NCBI GenBank assembly: GCA_017532345.1 | Contig: JAFXJJ010000087.1 | Span: 1 to 37,407, forward strand | Length of the DNA stretch: 37,407 nucleotides | Direction: 5' to 3' | Source of the DNA: Erysipelotrichales bacterium | GTDB lineage: Bacteria; Bacillota_I; Bacilli_A; Erysipelotrichales; Erysipelotrichaceae | In this document: piece after piece, positions 22,070 to 31,009 of the stretch | How the letters are laid out: the number at the start of each line of letters is the position of its first letter | Numbering within the stretch: position 1 is the first letter of the stretch | Notes under the pieces: model-generated | Databases searched by the model: none | Told to the model about the DNA's origin: nothing | The model's input: the letters and a program-made list of their open reading frames with translations, nothing else | Translations under genes and position numbers: made by a program

Positions 22070-23773
22070 ATGATTAATAAACGATTATTTAAGTTATTGG
22101 GGAATAAGATTACTAATATATATAAAATTACTGCTTGGCAACTAGTAAATCTATTGTTATCAGTATTTATTAGCTATTGTTTCTGTGGTATTGTTGTACA
22201 TCGTATTTCAATACCTACATTAATTATGATAATTTCAGTATTTGTATGTATGCTTATTAAGCGTTTTATTACGATACATATTGGTAAGCTACAAGCAACA
22301 ATTACGGATGAACTACAAATAAACTTGCGTGGTGCTTTATTAACTAAGGTAGAAGAAGGATTAGGTCAAGTTGCTGGATATTCACTTGCTTCACTTAGCC
22401 AATTAATGATTGAGGGTATCGAACAATTGAATTTATACTATACATCATTTCTACCTCAGTTCTTTTATGCGATGTCTGCACCAATCATATTATGTATTAT
22501 TGTAAGTAGATTTCATTATAAAGTAGCTTTAATGTTCTTAGTATGTGTTCCATTAATTCCTATTTCAATTATCGTAGTAAGTAAATATGCGAAGAAAATA
22601 TTTAGAAAGTATTGGGACATTTATTTATCTATGGGTGGTGATTTCTTAGATAATTTAAATGGTTTAGTAGAATTAACGCTATTCCAATATGATGATAAGG
22701 CTGCAAAAGAAATGGATGAGAATGCTGAGGAATTTAGAAGAATTACAATGAAGGTATTAGTAATGCAGCTATATAGTACATCTATTATGGATATGGTAGC
22801 TTATGGTGGCAGTGCATTAGGTATGGCACTTGCACTGTATCTATTCTATAAAGGTGAAATTGCTTCATTTAGTAGTGTATTATTTATTATTCTAGTAGGT
22901 GCAGAGTTCTTCTTACCAATGCGTCAATTAGGTAGTGCATTCCACGTATCAATGAATGGGTCAACAGCGGGAGATAAGATATTAGATATATTATCAATTG
23001 AGAAATTAGCGGATGGAACTAAAGATGTAACGGCTATTTCAAGTATTTCATGTAGTGATGTATCGTATTCATATGTTGATAATAATGTATTATCAAATGT
23101 ATCATTTGAGATAAATGAACCTGGATTATATGGTATTGTAGGACATTCTGGTAGTGGTAAATCAACCTTAGCGAAAATCTTTAGTAAACAAAATGTAGAT
23201 TATCAGGGTAATATACGCTTTAATAATGAATTAGAATTAGCTAGTATTACTCGTGGCTCACTATATTCTAAATTAGCTTATATTAGTAATTCATCTCATA
23301 TCTTCATGAATTCAGTATATGATAATTTCCGTTTTGTTAATTCAAATATTAGTGAAGAAGAAATGTGGAAAGCGTTAGAGGCTGTATGTTTAAAGGAATT
23401 TGTTGAAGAAAATGGTGGGTTACAATCATTCACATTTAAAGAGCATGCTCATAATGTATCAGGTGGTCAAAAGCAACGTTTTATACTAGCATTCTATTTA
23501 TACAGTAATCGTGATGTCTTTATCTTAGATGAAATCACAAGTAATATTGATGCTGAAAGTGAAGAAGTAATTCGTAAGGCTATTGAAGCATTAGCTAAGG
23601 ATAAAATTGTATTGATGATTACGCATCGCTTATGTAATGTTAGTGAGGCTGTAAGTACATTAGTATTAGAAAAAGGTCAAGTTATGAGAAAAGGTACTCA
23701 TAATGAATTAATGAGTAATTGTGAAGTTTATAGAAATTTTGTTAACCAACAAAGAAAGGAGGAAACTCTATGA
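22070..23773 (+). CDS. ABC transporter, fused permease and ATPase, CydD-like subunit
   Basis: 567 residues: six-helix permease domain (about 15-310) and nucleotide-binding domain (about 330-560). The permease segment YYTSFLPQFFYAMSAPIILCIIV resembles CydD, the thiol exporter subunit. ATPase motifs are intact: Walker A GHSGSGKST, signature VSGGQKQR, Walker B DVFILDE and a switch His in ITHR. Its start follows the DUF454 stop by 1 nt, and its stop overlaps the next ABC gene (ATGA). It forms a heterodimer with that gene product. CydDC exports cysteine and glutathione in E. coli; the cargo here is unknown, and no cytochrome bd genes are near. Confidence 0.85.
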   Translation: MINKRLFKLLGNKITNIYKITAWQLVNLLLSVFISYCFCGIVVHRISIPTLIMIISVFVCMLIKRFITIHIGKLQATITDELQINLRGALLTKVEEGLGQVAGYSLASLSQLMIEGIEQLNLYYTSFLPQFFYAMSAPIILCIIVSRFHYKVALMFLVCVPLIPISIIVVSKYAKKIFRKYWDIYLSMGGDFLDNLNGLVELTLFQYDDKAAKEMDENAEEFRRITMKVLVMQLYSTSIMDMVAYGGSALGMALALYLFYKGEIASFSSVLFIILVGAEFFLPMRQLGSAFHVSMNGSTAGDKILDILSIEKLADGTKDVTAISSISCSDVSYSYVDNNVLSNVSFEINEPGLYGIVGHSGSGKSTLAKIFSKQNVDYQGNIRFNNELELASITRGSLYSKLAYISNSSHIFMNSVYDNFRFVNSNISEEEMWKALEAVCLKEFVEENGGLQSFTFKEHAHNVSGGQKQRFILAFYLYSNRDVFILDEITSNIDAESEEVIRKAIEALAKDKIVLMITHRLCNVSEAVSTLVLEKGQVMRKGTHNELMSNCEVYRNFVNQQRKEETL

Positions 23774-25395
23774 AGAACTTTATGAAAATGATTTCTCGTT
23801 TACTACAATTAGCGTCGCCATTTAAGCTACAAATGATTGCAGCAATTAGTTTAGGTATTCTAGGGTACCTATCAGCAATTTCAGTATCAATCATTGCTGT
23901 ATATTCATTAAGTGAATTATTAACTGGTTCAATGCATTTCATGCTACTAGGCTTGATGATTTTCTTAGGTATCTTTAGAGGAGTACTTCGCTATGGTGAG
24001 CAATATGCCAATCACTATATCGCATTCTCTATCTTGGCACATATTCGACATATTGTATTTGCTAAGATGCGTGAACTATCACCTGCTAAACTACAAGATA
24101 CAAATAAAGGTGATATTATATCTACAATTACAGCTGATATTGAAACATTAGAGGTATTCTTTGCACACACCATATCACCAGTAGCTATTGCAGTGATTGT
24201 AAATGGTATTCTAACAGTGTTAATGTTTAGTATTAAACCAGTATTTGGTATTACAGCACTATGCTTCTATCTATTAGTAGGGGGAGTACTTCCATATGTT
24301 TACTATAATCGTGTTAAGCAAAGTGGTAAGGAATACCGCCAGGGAATGAGTATATTTACAGTATTAATGTATGATATTTTAGAAGGTATGTTTGATATTG
24401 TATCAACTAATCGTACATCAATGATTCATGATACAGTATTTAGAAAGAGTGAAGCACTACAAGCTAAGAATCGTAATACTATTATTAAATCTGCAGCTTC
24501 TAAATCGACTGTTGATAGTGTTATTTTAATTGCTGGATTATGCATTCTAATATTAGGTTTCTATCATTCTACTATGATTGAGACGATGATTGCCTTCGTT
24601 ATTATGATTTCATCATTCGGTCCGGTAGTTGCATTAGCTCAGTTACCATTTAACTTACAAATGACATTTGCTTCGGCTGAAAGATTATTTAAAATTTTAG
24701 ATGAGGAAAAGCTAGTCGAAGAAATGCAAGATGCTTCTAATTTTGACTTTGAAAGCATTGAATTAAACAATGTTTCATTTAGTTATGATGGCAATATTGA
24801 AGTTTTAAAGAACGTAAGTATGAATATTCGTAAGAATGAAATTATTGGTATTAAAGGTGGTAGTGGTAATGGAAAATCAACTATACTAAAGCTATTACTG
24901 CGTATGTATGATGCAGAGGGTGTTTCTTATAATGGGAAAGATATTAAAGACTATAAGATATCTTCAATATATGATAACGTGGCATTGTTCTCTCAAAGTA
25001 CATATGTATTCCATAAGAGTATTCGTGATAATTTAAAAATTGCGAATCCAGAGGCAAATGATGAAGATCTTTGGGAAGCATTACGTAAAGCTTCAGCATA
25101 TGAATTTGTTAGTTCATTACCTAATGGTTTAGATACTATTTTAGACAATGAAAATGAAGTAACATCACTAGGTGAAAAACAACGCTTAGGATTAGCCCGT
25201 ATTTTCTTATCAAAAGCTAAGGTAATATTACTTGATGAGCCAACTAGTAATATTGATGCAGTGAATGAGGCAGTAATATTAAAGAGTTTAAAGCAATCAA
25301 GAAATGATTACACAATGATTATTGTATCTCATAAGGATACAACATTATCAATAGCTGATAAAGTATATACATTAAAGGATGGTGTTTTAGTATGA
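23770..25395 (+). CDS. ABC transporter, fused permease and ATPase, CydC-like partner
   Basis: 541 residues: six-helix permease (about 15-300) and ATPase (about 325-540). Walker A is GGSGNGKST, Walker B KVILLDE, switch His in VSHKD. The ABC signature is degenerate, SLGEKQR in place of LSGGQ, so one of the two composite ATP sites of the heterodimer would be weakened. The gene is coupled to the CydD-like subunit by an ATGA overlap behind a strong AAAGGAGGAAA site. Its own last codons overlap the start of a 30-residue membrane peptide. Substrate and direction are not shown by sequence; the CydDC-like layout favours export. Confidence 0.85.
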   Translation: MKNFMKMISRLLQLASPFKLQMIAAISLGILGYLSAISVSIIAVYSLSELLTGSMHFMLLGLMIFLGIFRGVLRYGEQYANHYIAFSILAHIRHIVFAKMRELSPAKLQDTNKGDIISTITADIETLEVFFAHTISPVAIAVIVNGILTVLMFSIKPVFGITALCFYLLVGGVLPYVYYNRVKQSGKEYRQGMSIFTVLMYDILEGMFDIVSTNRTSMIHDTVFRKSEALQAKNRNTIIKSAASKSTVDSVILIAGLCILILGFYHSTMIETMIAFVIMISSFGPVVALAQLPFNLQMTFASAERLFKILDEEKLVEEMQDASNFDFESIELNNVSFSYDGNIEVLKNVSMNIRKNEIIGIKGGSGNGKSTILKLLLRMYDAEGVSYNGKDIKDYKISSIYDNVALFSQSTYVFHKSIRDNLKIANPEANDEDLWEALRKASAYEFVSSLPNGLDTILDNENEVTSLGEKQRLGLARIFLSKAKVILLDEPTSNIDAVNEAVILKSLKQSRNDYTMIIVSHKDTTLSIADKVYTLKDGVLV

Positions 25396-25484
25396 GTTTA
25401 GCAAGAATTCTTTGCTTAGTAGCAGTTGGTATTGCAGTATGTGGATGTTTCTGCATTATATATCGATATAAAAAGAGTAAATAA
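25392..25484 (+). CDS. 30-aa membrane microprotein coupled to the ABC pair
   Basis: MSLARILCLVAVGIAVCGCFCIIYRYKKSK: one transmembrane helix containing four cysteines and a basic cytoplasmic end, so the expected topology is N-out, C-in. The ATG overlaps the stop of the CydC-like gene (ATGA at 25392-25395), with AAAGGATGG upstream as a ribosome site, and a terminator follows. Size and topology recall small accessory subunits such as CydX, KdpF or AcrZ. The family is not recognised. Confidence 0.65.
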   Translation: MSLARILCLVAVGIAVCGCFCIIYRYKKSK

Positions 25485-25491
25485 TCATTTA

Positions 25492-25513
25492 GAGAGCTAT
25501 AAAGCTCTTTTTG
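25492..25513 (+). terminator. Rho-independent terminator of the YgbA-ABC operon
   Basis: AGAGCT (25493-25498), loop ATAA, AGCTCT (25503-25508), then TTTTT. Confidence 0.85.
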
Positions 25514-25519
25514 TTTGTA

Positions 25520-25548
25520 TTGAGAAATGAAAAAAATAGGTATATAAT
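25520..25548 (+). promoter_or_regulatory. sigma-A promoter of the EAL-domain gene
   Basis: TTGAGA (25520-25525), 17 nt, TATAAT (25543-25548), giving a leader of about 70 nt. Confidence 0.7.
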
Positions 25549-25627
25549 AATCGTATAAATATATATTTTAAAATAATAACTAATTTCTATGTATATGATA
25601 TAGATACACTTTGGGCAGGTGAAGTTT

Positions 25628-27886
25628 ATGGTAATACTTAGTAGATTAATATATTTAATGGTAGCTCTAATGATGTGCCAATATATTTATGCTTGTGTAA
25701 GGAAAAACAATGAATTATCTAAGGCATTAAATCAAGTGTTTATTTTTGGATTAGGAATTGTTGCCTCTTATGGAATCTCAATATGGATAAATAATTATAT
25801 GGTTATGTCTGTTTGCCATACACTACTATTTGTTTGTATGGATTGGGTTTTATATTCTATTATACGATTTGTATATATGTATATTAACAGACCTATTCAT
25901 CGTAAAGCAGAGCGTGTTGTTATGACGATATTAGCAGTTGATAATATTGTTATGCTACTTAATCCATTCACTAATATTTGTATGGATTATAAATTATATG
26001 AATGGGGTAGTACATATATTTTGATGTATCAACCTAAGTTTTTGTATCATGTTCATTTAATAATTTGTTACTGTTTAGTAGTATTTGTAATGTATTTACT
26101 TGGTAGATGTTTTGTACAGTCTCCAAAATACTATAAAATCAAGTATGGTGCTATTATATCCATTTTACTAACAGTAGTTATTTTAAATGCGATATTCTTG
26201 GCATTCCCATGGACAATTGTAGATTTCTCTACACTATTCTATGGCTTTGCTGCAGCATCAATGTTCCATGCGACATTTGACTTTGTACCTAATAGATTAG
26301 TACGTAACTTGCGTCAGTTCGTAGATGATAACTTATATGATGCAACACTAATTTATGATATGGCAGGTAATTTATTAAGTGCCAATAGATTATCAAGAGA
26401 GATTTTCTCGGAAGATGATATTAAAAGTCTTACAGATTTTGAGAAATACTTTGGTGAATATAAAGATGATGATTTCGTAGAAAGACAATTTGGCGATAAA
26501 ATATTTGAAGTTCATTGTCAGAAGAGTAGAGATAATAAACGAAGAGTAATGGCAACTGTTTTTATTCTTCATGATATTACGCGTATTCGACATGCACTAG
26601 ATAGAGTTAAACATACAGCTACTCATGATTCTTTGACGAAGATTTATAATCGTTTGGGATTCATTGAAGAAGGTAGACGATATATGAGTACACATAAGGA
26701 TACAGTGTTGGCAATTGCAGCGGTTGATAACTTTAGAGGAATCAATAGTTTATATGGTAATGAGTTTGGCGATAAGGTATTATGTACGATTGCTGAAGAA
26801 TTAATTGAATACCATAAGAGTGTAGAAATGGTATACTCAAGAAGTGCTGAAGGTAAATTTGCGGTATTATTGCCAGCAAGTGAAATAGGTAATTTCATTA
26901 GATATGTAAATCAAATTACTGTAAGCTTTGATGAAGATGTAGAAATTAAATTAACGCTTCATTTTGGATATATTCATATTGAAGATACATCTAAACCATT
27001 AGAATTCTACTATGAACGTGCATTAATGGCACAATCTCAAACTAGAAATCAGTTTGATCATAGTATTGTAGTTTATGACGATAAGTTAGAAAGAGCTTTA
27101 AATTTCGAACATCAATTAATTATGGATATGCATACGTCTTTATTAAACAATGAATTCTACTTTGTCTTACAACCACAAATAGATTTGAAAGCTAAGAAGG
27201 TGCTAGGGGCTGAGGCATTAGTGAGATGGCAACATGGTAAATTTGGTAGAATTTCTCCTGCACAGTTTATTCCTTTATTTGAAAAGAATGGATTTATCAC
27301 TAGAGTTGACCAATATATTTGGGAAAATGTTTGTAAGACCCTACGTGAGTTAGAAGATAAAGATTTATTCCATGGTTATTTCTCTGTCAATGTGTCGCAA
27401 GTAGATATTATGAATCTAGATGTAGCTAGTCTACTTACTAGTTACATCAAGAAATATAACTTGACACCTGATAAGCTTCATGTAGAAATTACTGAAAGTG
27501 CTTGTGTAGATAATCGTAAACTATTAATTGATACGATTGTAGGCTTACAAAAAGAAGGCTTTATAGTAGAAATTGATGATTTTGGAAGTGGCTATTCATC
27601 ACTGAATGCACTAACCAATCTACCATTTGATACAGTTAAGCTAGATATGAAATTCATGGAGAATTTTAATAAATCAGCTAAGAGTGGTATTATTATGAAT
27701 TCAATAACAAATATGATTCATGACTTACAAGCTGAAATTATTGTTGAAGGCGTAGAAACTGAGGAACAAGAGGAACAAGCAATATCACTTCAATGTCATG
27801 TTTCTCAAGGATATTTATATTCTAGACCACTAGAAATAGATGATTTCTTGAAGTTTACAAATGAGTATAATTCAACAACAGACTAG
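25628..27886 (+). CDS. membrane c-di-GMP phosphodiesterase (7TM-PAS-like-degenerate GGDEF-EAL)
   Basis: 752 residues from ATG 25628 (AGGTGA at 25616-25621). About seven transmembrane helices (1-215) resemble the 7TM sensor module of some kinases. A PAS-like segment (about 232-325; ATLIYDMAGNLLSANRLSREIF) follows, then GGDEF (about 330-490) and EAL (about 505-745). The GGDEF active site reads AEGKF (407-411), so cyclase activity should be lost. The EAL domain keeps EALVRW (E529), SVNVS, EITES, IDDFGSGYSSL, KLD and EGVET, the set needed for hydrolysis of c-di-GMP. It therefore probably lowers c-di-GMP in response to a membrane or extracellular cue. Single-gene unit. Confidence 0.9.
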   Translation: MVILSRLIYLMVALMMCQYIYACVRKNNELSKALNQVFIFGLGIVASYGISIWINNYMVMSVCHTLLFVCMDWVLYSIIRFVYMYINRPIHRKAERVVMTILAVDNIVMLLNPFTNICMDYKLYEWGSTYILMYQPKFLYHVHLIICYCLVVFVMYLLGRCFVQSPKYYKIKYGAIISILLTVVILNAIFLAFPWTIVDFSTLFYGFAAASMFHATFDFVPNRLVRNLRQFVDDNLYDATLIYDMAGNLLSANRLSREIFSEDDIKSLTDFEKYFGEYKDDDFVERQFGDKIFEVHCQKSRDNKRRVMATVFILHDITRIRHALDRVKHTATHDSLTKIYNRLGFIEEGRRYMSTHKDTVLAIAAVDNFRGINSLYGNEFGDKVLCTIAEELIEYHKSVEMVYSRSAEGKFAVLLPASEIGNFIRYVNQITVSFDEDVEIKLTLHFGYIHIEDTSKPLEFYYERALMAQSQTRNQFDHSIVVYDDKLERALNFEHQLIMDMHTSLLNNEFYFVLQPQIDLKAKKVLGAEALVRWQHGKFGRISPAQFIPLFEKNGFITRVDQYIWENVCKTLRELEDKDLFHGYFSVNVSQVDIMNLDVASLLTSYIKKYNLTPDKLHVEITESACVDNRKLLIDTIVGLQKEGFIVEIDDFGSGYSSLNALTNLPFDTVKLDMKFMENFNKSAKSGIIMNSITNMIHDLQAEIIVEGVETEEQEEQAISLQCHVSQGYLYSRPLEIDDFLKFTNEYNSTTD

Positions 27887-27913
27887 AGATTAGTTTTGAA
27901 CTAATCTCTTTTT
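27885..27913 (+). terminator. Rho-independent terminator
   Basis: AGAGATTAGTT (27885-27895), loop TTG, AACTAATCTCT (27899-27909), TTTTT. Confidence 0.93.
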
Positions 27914-27994
27914 ATATGGACATACAAATAACTAGTAATTGATCTGAAAAGTAAGTATAATAAAGGAAAGGTTATTATAAGGAGATCAAAATAT

Positions 27995-29206
27995 ATGGAA
28001 TTATTAGATAGATTTATAAATTACGTGAAAATTGATACACAAAGTGATGATGCAAGCACTAGTGCTCCTAGTACACAAAAACAATTTGATTTAGCGAAGC
28101 TACTAAAACAAGAATTAGAAGACTTAGGTGTTAGTAATGTTACACTTGATGATAATTGTATAGTAATGGGAACGATTCCTGCTAATATTGAAGGAAAGCC
28201 AACAATTGGTTATATTGCCCATATGGATACATCACCTGATTGTAGTGGGACTAATGTGAAGCCAAGAGTAATTAGCAACTATGATGGTAATGATATTGAA
28301 TTAAATAAAGATACAGTAATGAAAATTGATACATTCCCTGTATTAAAGGAAAAGAAAGGGAAGACACTCATTGTTACTGATGGTACTACATTGTTAGGAG
28401 CTGATGATAAAGCAGGTGTTGCGGAAATCATGACATTTGTTGAGTATATTATGAGCAATCCTGATGTAAAGCATGGTACTATTAAAGTGGCATTTACACC
28501 AGATGAAGAAGTTGGCAGAGGGACAGAAAACTTTGATGTAGCTAAGTTTGGTTGTGACTTTGCTTATACAGTAGATGGTGGGGAAGTGAGCTATATTGAG
28601 TATGAAAACTTCAATGCAGCTGCATGCTCTGTTAAGATTTATGGAGTGAGTGTACATCCAGGGTCTGCCAAGCATAAGATGATTAATGCGATTGAAGTGG
28701 GTATGAAATTCCATTCATTATTACCAGAATTTGATAAACCTCAATATACACAAGGATTTGAAGGATTCAATCATTTATGTGATATCAAGGGTGGAGTGGA
28801 GTATTGCCAACTAGATTATATTCTAAGAAATCATAATAAGAATAAATTAGAAAAACAAAAGAGTGATTTTGAAAGAGCTGCTGCATATATTAATTCATTA
28901 TATGGTGAAGGTACATGTGTGTTGGATATGAAAGATCAATATCGCAATATGATAGAAATCTTAAAGGATCATATGGAGGTCGTATATCTTGCAGAGAAAG
29001 CGATTAGAACTGTGGGATTACAGCCTGAAAGCATGGCAATCCGCGGAGGAACTGATGGTGCTAATCTAACATTTATGGGATTACCTTGTCCTAATTTAGG
29101 TACTGGTGGTTACAATTATCATGGAAGATTTGAATTTGCAGTATATGAAGAAATGCTTCAAAGTGTAAAAATCTTAAAAGCTATTAATGAAGAAAACTGT
29201 AAATAG
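27995..29206 (+). CDS. pepT: peptidase T (tripeptide aminopeptidase, M20B)
   Basis: 403 residues, full length. It removes the N-terminal residue from tripeptides in the cytoplasm using two zinc ions. The metal and catalytic motifs are all visible: AHMDTSPD (His and Asp about 75-82), GADDKAG (bridging Asp), PDEEVGRG (catalytic Glu pair about 170), VDGG (Asp about 190) and the C-terminal NYHGRFEF His. The dimerisation insert lies between about 205 and 320. A -10 TATAAT is at 27956-27961 without a clear -35, and the ribosome site is AAGGAGAT. Stands alone between two terminators. Confidence 0.97.
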   Translation: MELLDRFINYVKIDTQSDDASTSAPSTQKQFDLAKLLKQELEDLGVSNVTLDDNCIVMGTIPANIEGKPTIGYIAHMDTSPDCSGTNVKPRVISNYDGNDIELNKDTVMKIDTFPVLKEKKGKTLIVTDGTTLLGADDKAGVAEIMTFVEYIMSNPDVKHGTIKVAFTPDEEVGRGTENFDVAKFGCDFAYTVDGGEVSYIEYENFNAAACSVKIYGVSVHPGSAKHKMINAIEVGMKFHSLLPEFDKPQYTQGFEGFNHLCDIKGGVEYCQLDYILRNHNKNKLEKQKSDFERAAAYINSLYGEGTCVLDMKDQYRNMIEILKDHMEVVYLAEKAIRTVGLQPESMAIRGGTDGANLTFMGLPCPNLGTGGYNYHGRFEFAVYEEMLQSVKILKAINEENCK

Positions 29207-29211
29207 TGAAT

Positions 29212-29251
29212 AGAGTGATTTAGTAAAATAAACTAAATCACTCTTGTTTTT
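29212..29251 (+). terminator. Rho-independent terminator of pepT
   Basis: AGAGTGATTTAGT (29212-29224) pairs with ACTAAATCACTCT (29232-29244), 13 bp, followed by TGTTTTTG. Confidence 0.92.
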
Positions 29252-29256
29252 GTATA

Positions 29257-29287
29257 AAGAAAAAGGATTTGAATAACTTCAAATCCT
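29257..29287 (-). terminator. Rho-independent terminator of the minus-strand pair
   Basis: AGGATTTGAA (29264-29273), loop TAAC, TTCAAATCCT (29278-29287). The A-run on its left is the T-run of the minus-strand transcript. Confidence 0.92.
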
Positions 29288-29294
29288 ATAAGAA

Positions 29295-30026
29295 TTAAAT
29301 ATCTAAATAATGAATTCCTTCAGTGTTAATTGGTAATCTAGATTCAACGGTACCATTATATGTGATAGCACTGACACCACCAAAATAATTCTCTTTATCC
29401 ATTAATTGGTTTACTAGTAAAACATTTGTTTCTGTAAGTTTAACTCTTTCAATGTATTCCTTTTCTTCCTCTAACCACATTTTCTCAGTGGCAGGCTTAT
29501 CAAAGCATCTTGCCATTGGTACAATGCATAAATCGGTTTCCAGTGCACTAATCATTGCACATAGTACATCATCAAATAAATCACCACAGATTAAGATGGT
29601 GATACATAATCCATCTACTACAAGAGAACGTACAGCCTCTCCCTCAAGATACATTCCACCCTTATCTTTGATATGCCATGTATCACTACAGCGTTGATAG
29701 ATTTCTTTAATAGTACCATCCTTTAAGATAATCGCATAGCTATCATAGAAACCACCATCTTTATCCTCCAAAAAGCCGATACCTACATTTATTTGTAGTT
29801 CCTTTGCATATGCACATAAATCATAGATGCGTTTATCAGTTGCTTTCATCGCTACCTTACGATCCATCAATACATTTTCCCCTACAATAAAGCCAGATAA
29901 TGAGCATTCTGAGAATAATACTAAATCAGCACCATTATTTTTAGCTTCTTTCATACCTTGTTTGATGTCTTCAATATTTTCATTTATAGTTGGTTTTATT
30001 CTTTTCACAACACTTGCAATTTTCAT
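29295..30026 (-). CDS. carbon-nitrogen hydrolase (nitrilase superfamily) with altered lysine site
   Basis: 243 residues. Nitrilase-fold motifs: LVLFSECSLSGF (catalytic Glu about 40) and ITILICGDLFDD (catalytic Cys about 147). The usual catalytic Lys motif is replaced by IYQRCSDTWH (about 109-118), with Arg where Lys is expected. Some carbon-nitrogen hydrolases carry YRRVSxGW here, so this may be a subfamily feature and not a loss. Members act on amides, ureides or nitriles; the substrate is unknown. It is 2 nt behind the GNAT gene, whose last codons hold its AAAGGAGAA ribosome site, so the two are co-translated. Confidence 0.8.
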   Translation of the reverse strand: MKIASVVKRIKPTINENIEDIKQGMKEAKNNGADLVLFSECSLSGFIVGENVLMDRKVAMKATDKRIYDLCAYAKELQINVGIGFLEDKDGGFYDSYAIILKDGTIKEIYQRCSDTWHIKDKGGMYLEGEAVRSLVVDGLCITILICGDLFDDVLCAMISALETDLCIVPMARCFDKPATEKMWLEEEKEYIERVKLTETNVLLVNQLMDKENYFGGVSAITYNGTVESRLPINTEGIHYLDI

Positions 30027-30028
30027 AA

Positions 30029-30901
30029 TTAATTCTCCTTTATATAACTATAACCTTTACCTATTCTACCAATCTTACAACGACTATATAATTTAATCGC
30101 AATCGAATTATCTTCATTAAGATCAGTATCTAATCTTTCATATCCTAGATTCTTAAACATCATTAGTATCGCTAGTAATGATTGTAAGCCCCAAGAGCGT
30201 CCTCGATAATCATCTAGAATGTAGAAGAAGCTTAAATACACTGTTTTTGAATTAATGTAGTATACTTCCATACCACCGATTTCTGTTTGATGTTTTTTTA
30301 TGGTGAAGAATTGGCGGTTCTGAATGCGTTCATCGGGTTCGAAATTAATTCCATCATTATGCATATAGGGCTTCATACGTTTTAAAGAAATGGTGTAGAA
30401 ATGACTAGTTGTATGGCGTTTAAAACCATATAATCTTAGGAAGGTATGAATCTTCTTCTCACTTTGGTAAAGCTTACCTTGATAAGCATATACTGACATC
30501 GCATAATCATTACTAAATGCGTATACTTTAGATATGCCATGCTCTATAAAGAAAGTAGATGCTCGATCAAGCAGTTTCTTTCCAACATCTTCATGTAGCC
30601 ATGTAACATCGAACCAACGGATTGCTCCCACTCTAGAGCTATATATACGTTCACCATCGTAATTGATTTCATAATTAGGAATACCATACTGTATAATTGA
30701 TTTAATCTTGTTATCTGTATCTATAGCAGCATAGGCATGTAGTTCCTTAAACATTTGTTCACCTTCACTATATTCATTTAAAAATGAATCAGTAAAAGCT
30801 GGCAGTGATACCGAATAAATAGTAGGTATGGTAGTTTTTAAAGATAAAAAGTAATTATACGCTAATTGTATATTCTCTTTAGTAATCTCTACAAATTCCA
30901 T
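30029..30901 (-). CDS. GNAT-fold N-acetyltransferase, two-module
   Basis: 290 residues. The N-terminal half (about 1-150) has the look of a GNAT fold with VGAIRWFDVTWLHEDVGKKLLDRASTFFIEHGISKVYAFS, where the usual V..xxRxxGhG acetyl-CoA loop is weak. The C-terminal half contains FYILDDYRGRSWGLQSLLAILMMFKNLGYERLDTDLNEDNSIAIKLYSRCKF-like elements: a better R-G-x-x-x-G loop (about 234-240) and the N..A..LY motif. Probably only the second module is catalytic. The substrate is unknown. It is the first gene of a minus-strand pair with the nitrilase, with AAGGTGGTG as ribosome site. Confidence 0.8.
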   Translation of the reverse strand: MEFVEITKENIQLAYNYFLSLKTTIPTIYSVSLPAFTDSFLNEYSEGEQMFKELHAYAAIDTDNKIKSIIQYGIPNYEINYDGERIYSSRVGAIRWFDVTWLHEDVGKKLLDRASTFFIEHGISKVYAFSNDYAMSVYAYQGKLYQSEKKIHTFLRLYGFKRHTTSHFYTISLKRMKPYMHNDGINFEPDERIQNRQFFTIKKHQTEIGGMEVYYINSKTVYLSFFYILDDYRGRSWGLQSLLAILMMFKNLGYERLDTDLNEDNSIAIKLYSRCKIGRIGKGYSYIKEN

Positions 30902-30975
30902 AATTTCACCACCTTAATATATTCTAGCACAAGATGAACTTATCTCACAACATTATAATTTTTAATAGTTAGATG

Positions 30976-30984
30976 TGTTATAAT
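30976..30984 (+). promoter_or_regulatory. extended -10 promoter of the Nudix gene
   Basis: TG-T-TATAAT, an extended -10 box, stands 26 nt before the start codon; the -35 is weak. Confidence 0.55.
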
Positions 30985-31009
30985 TAAATAAGATTGTTGG
31001 AGGAATATT

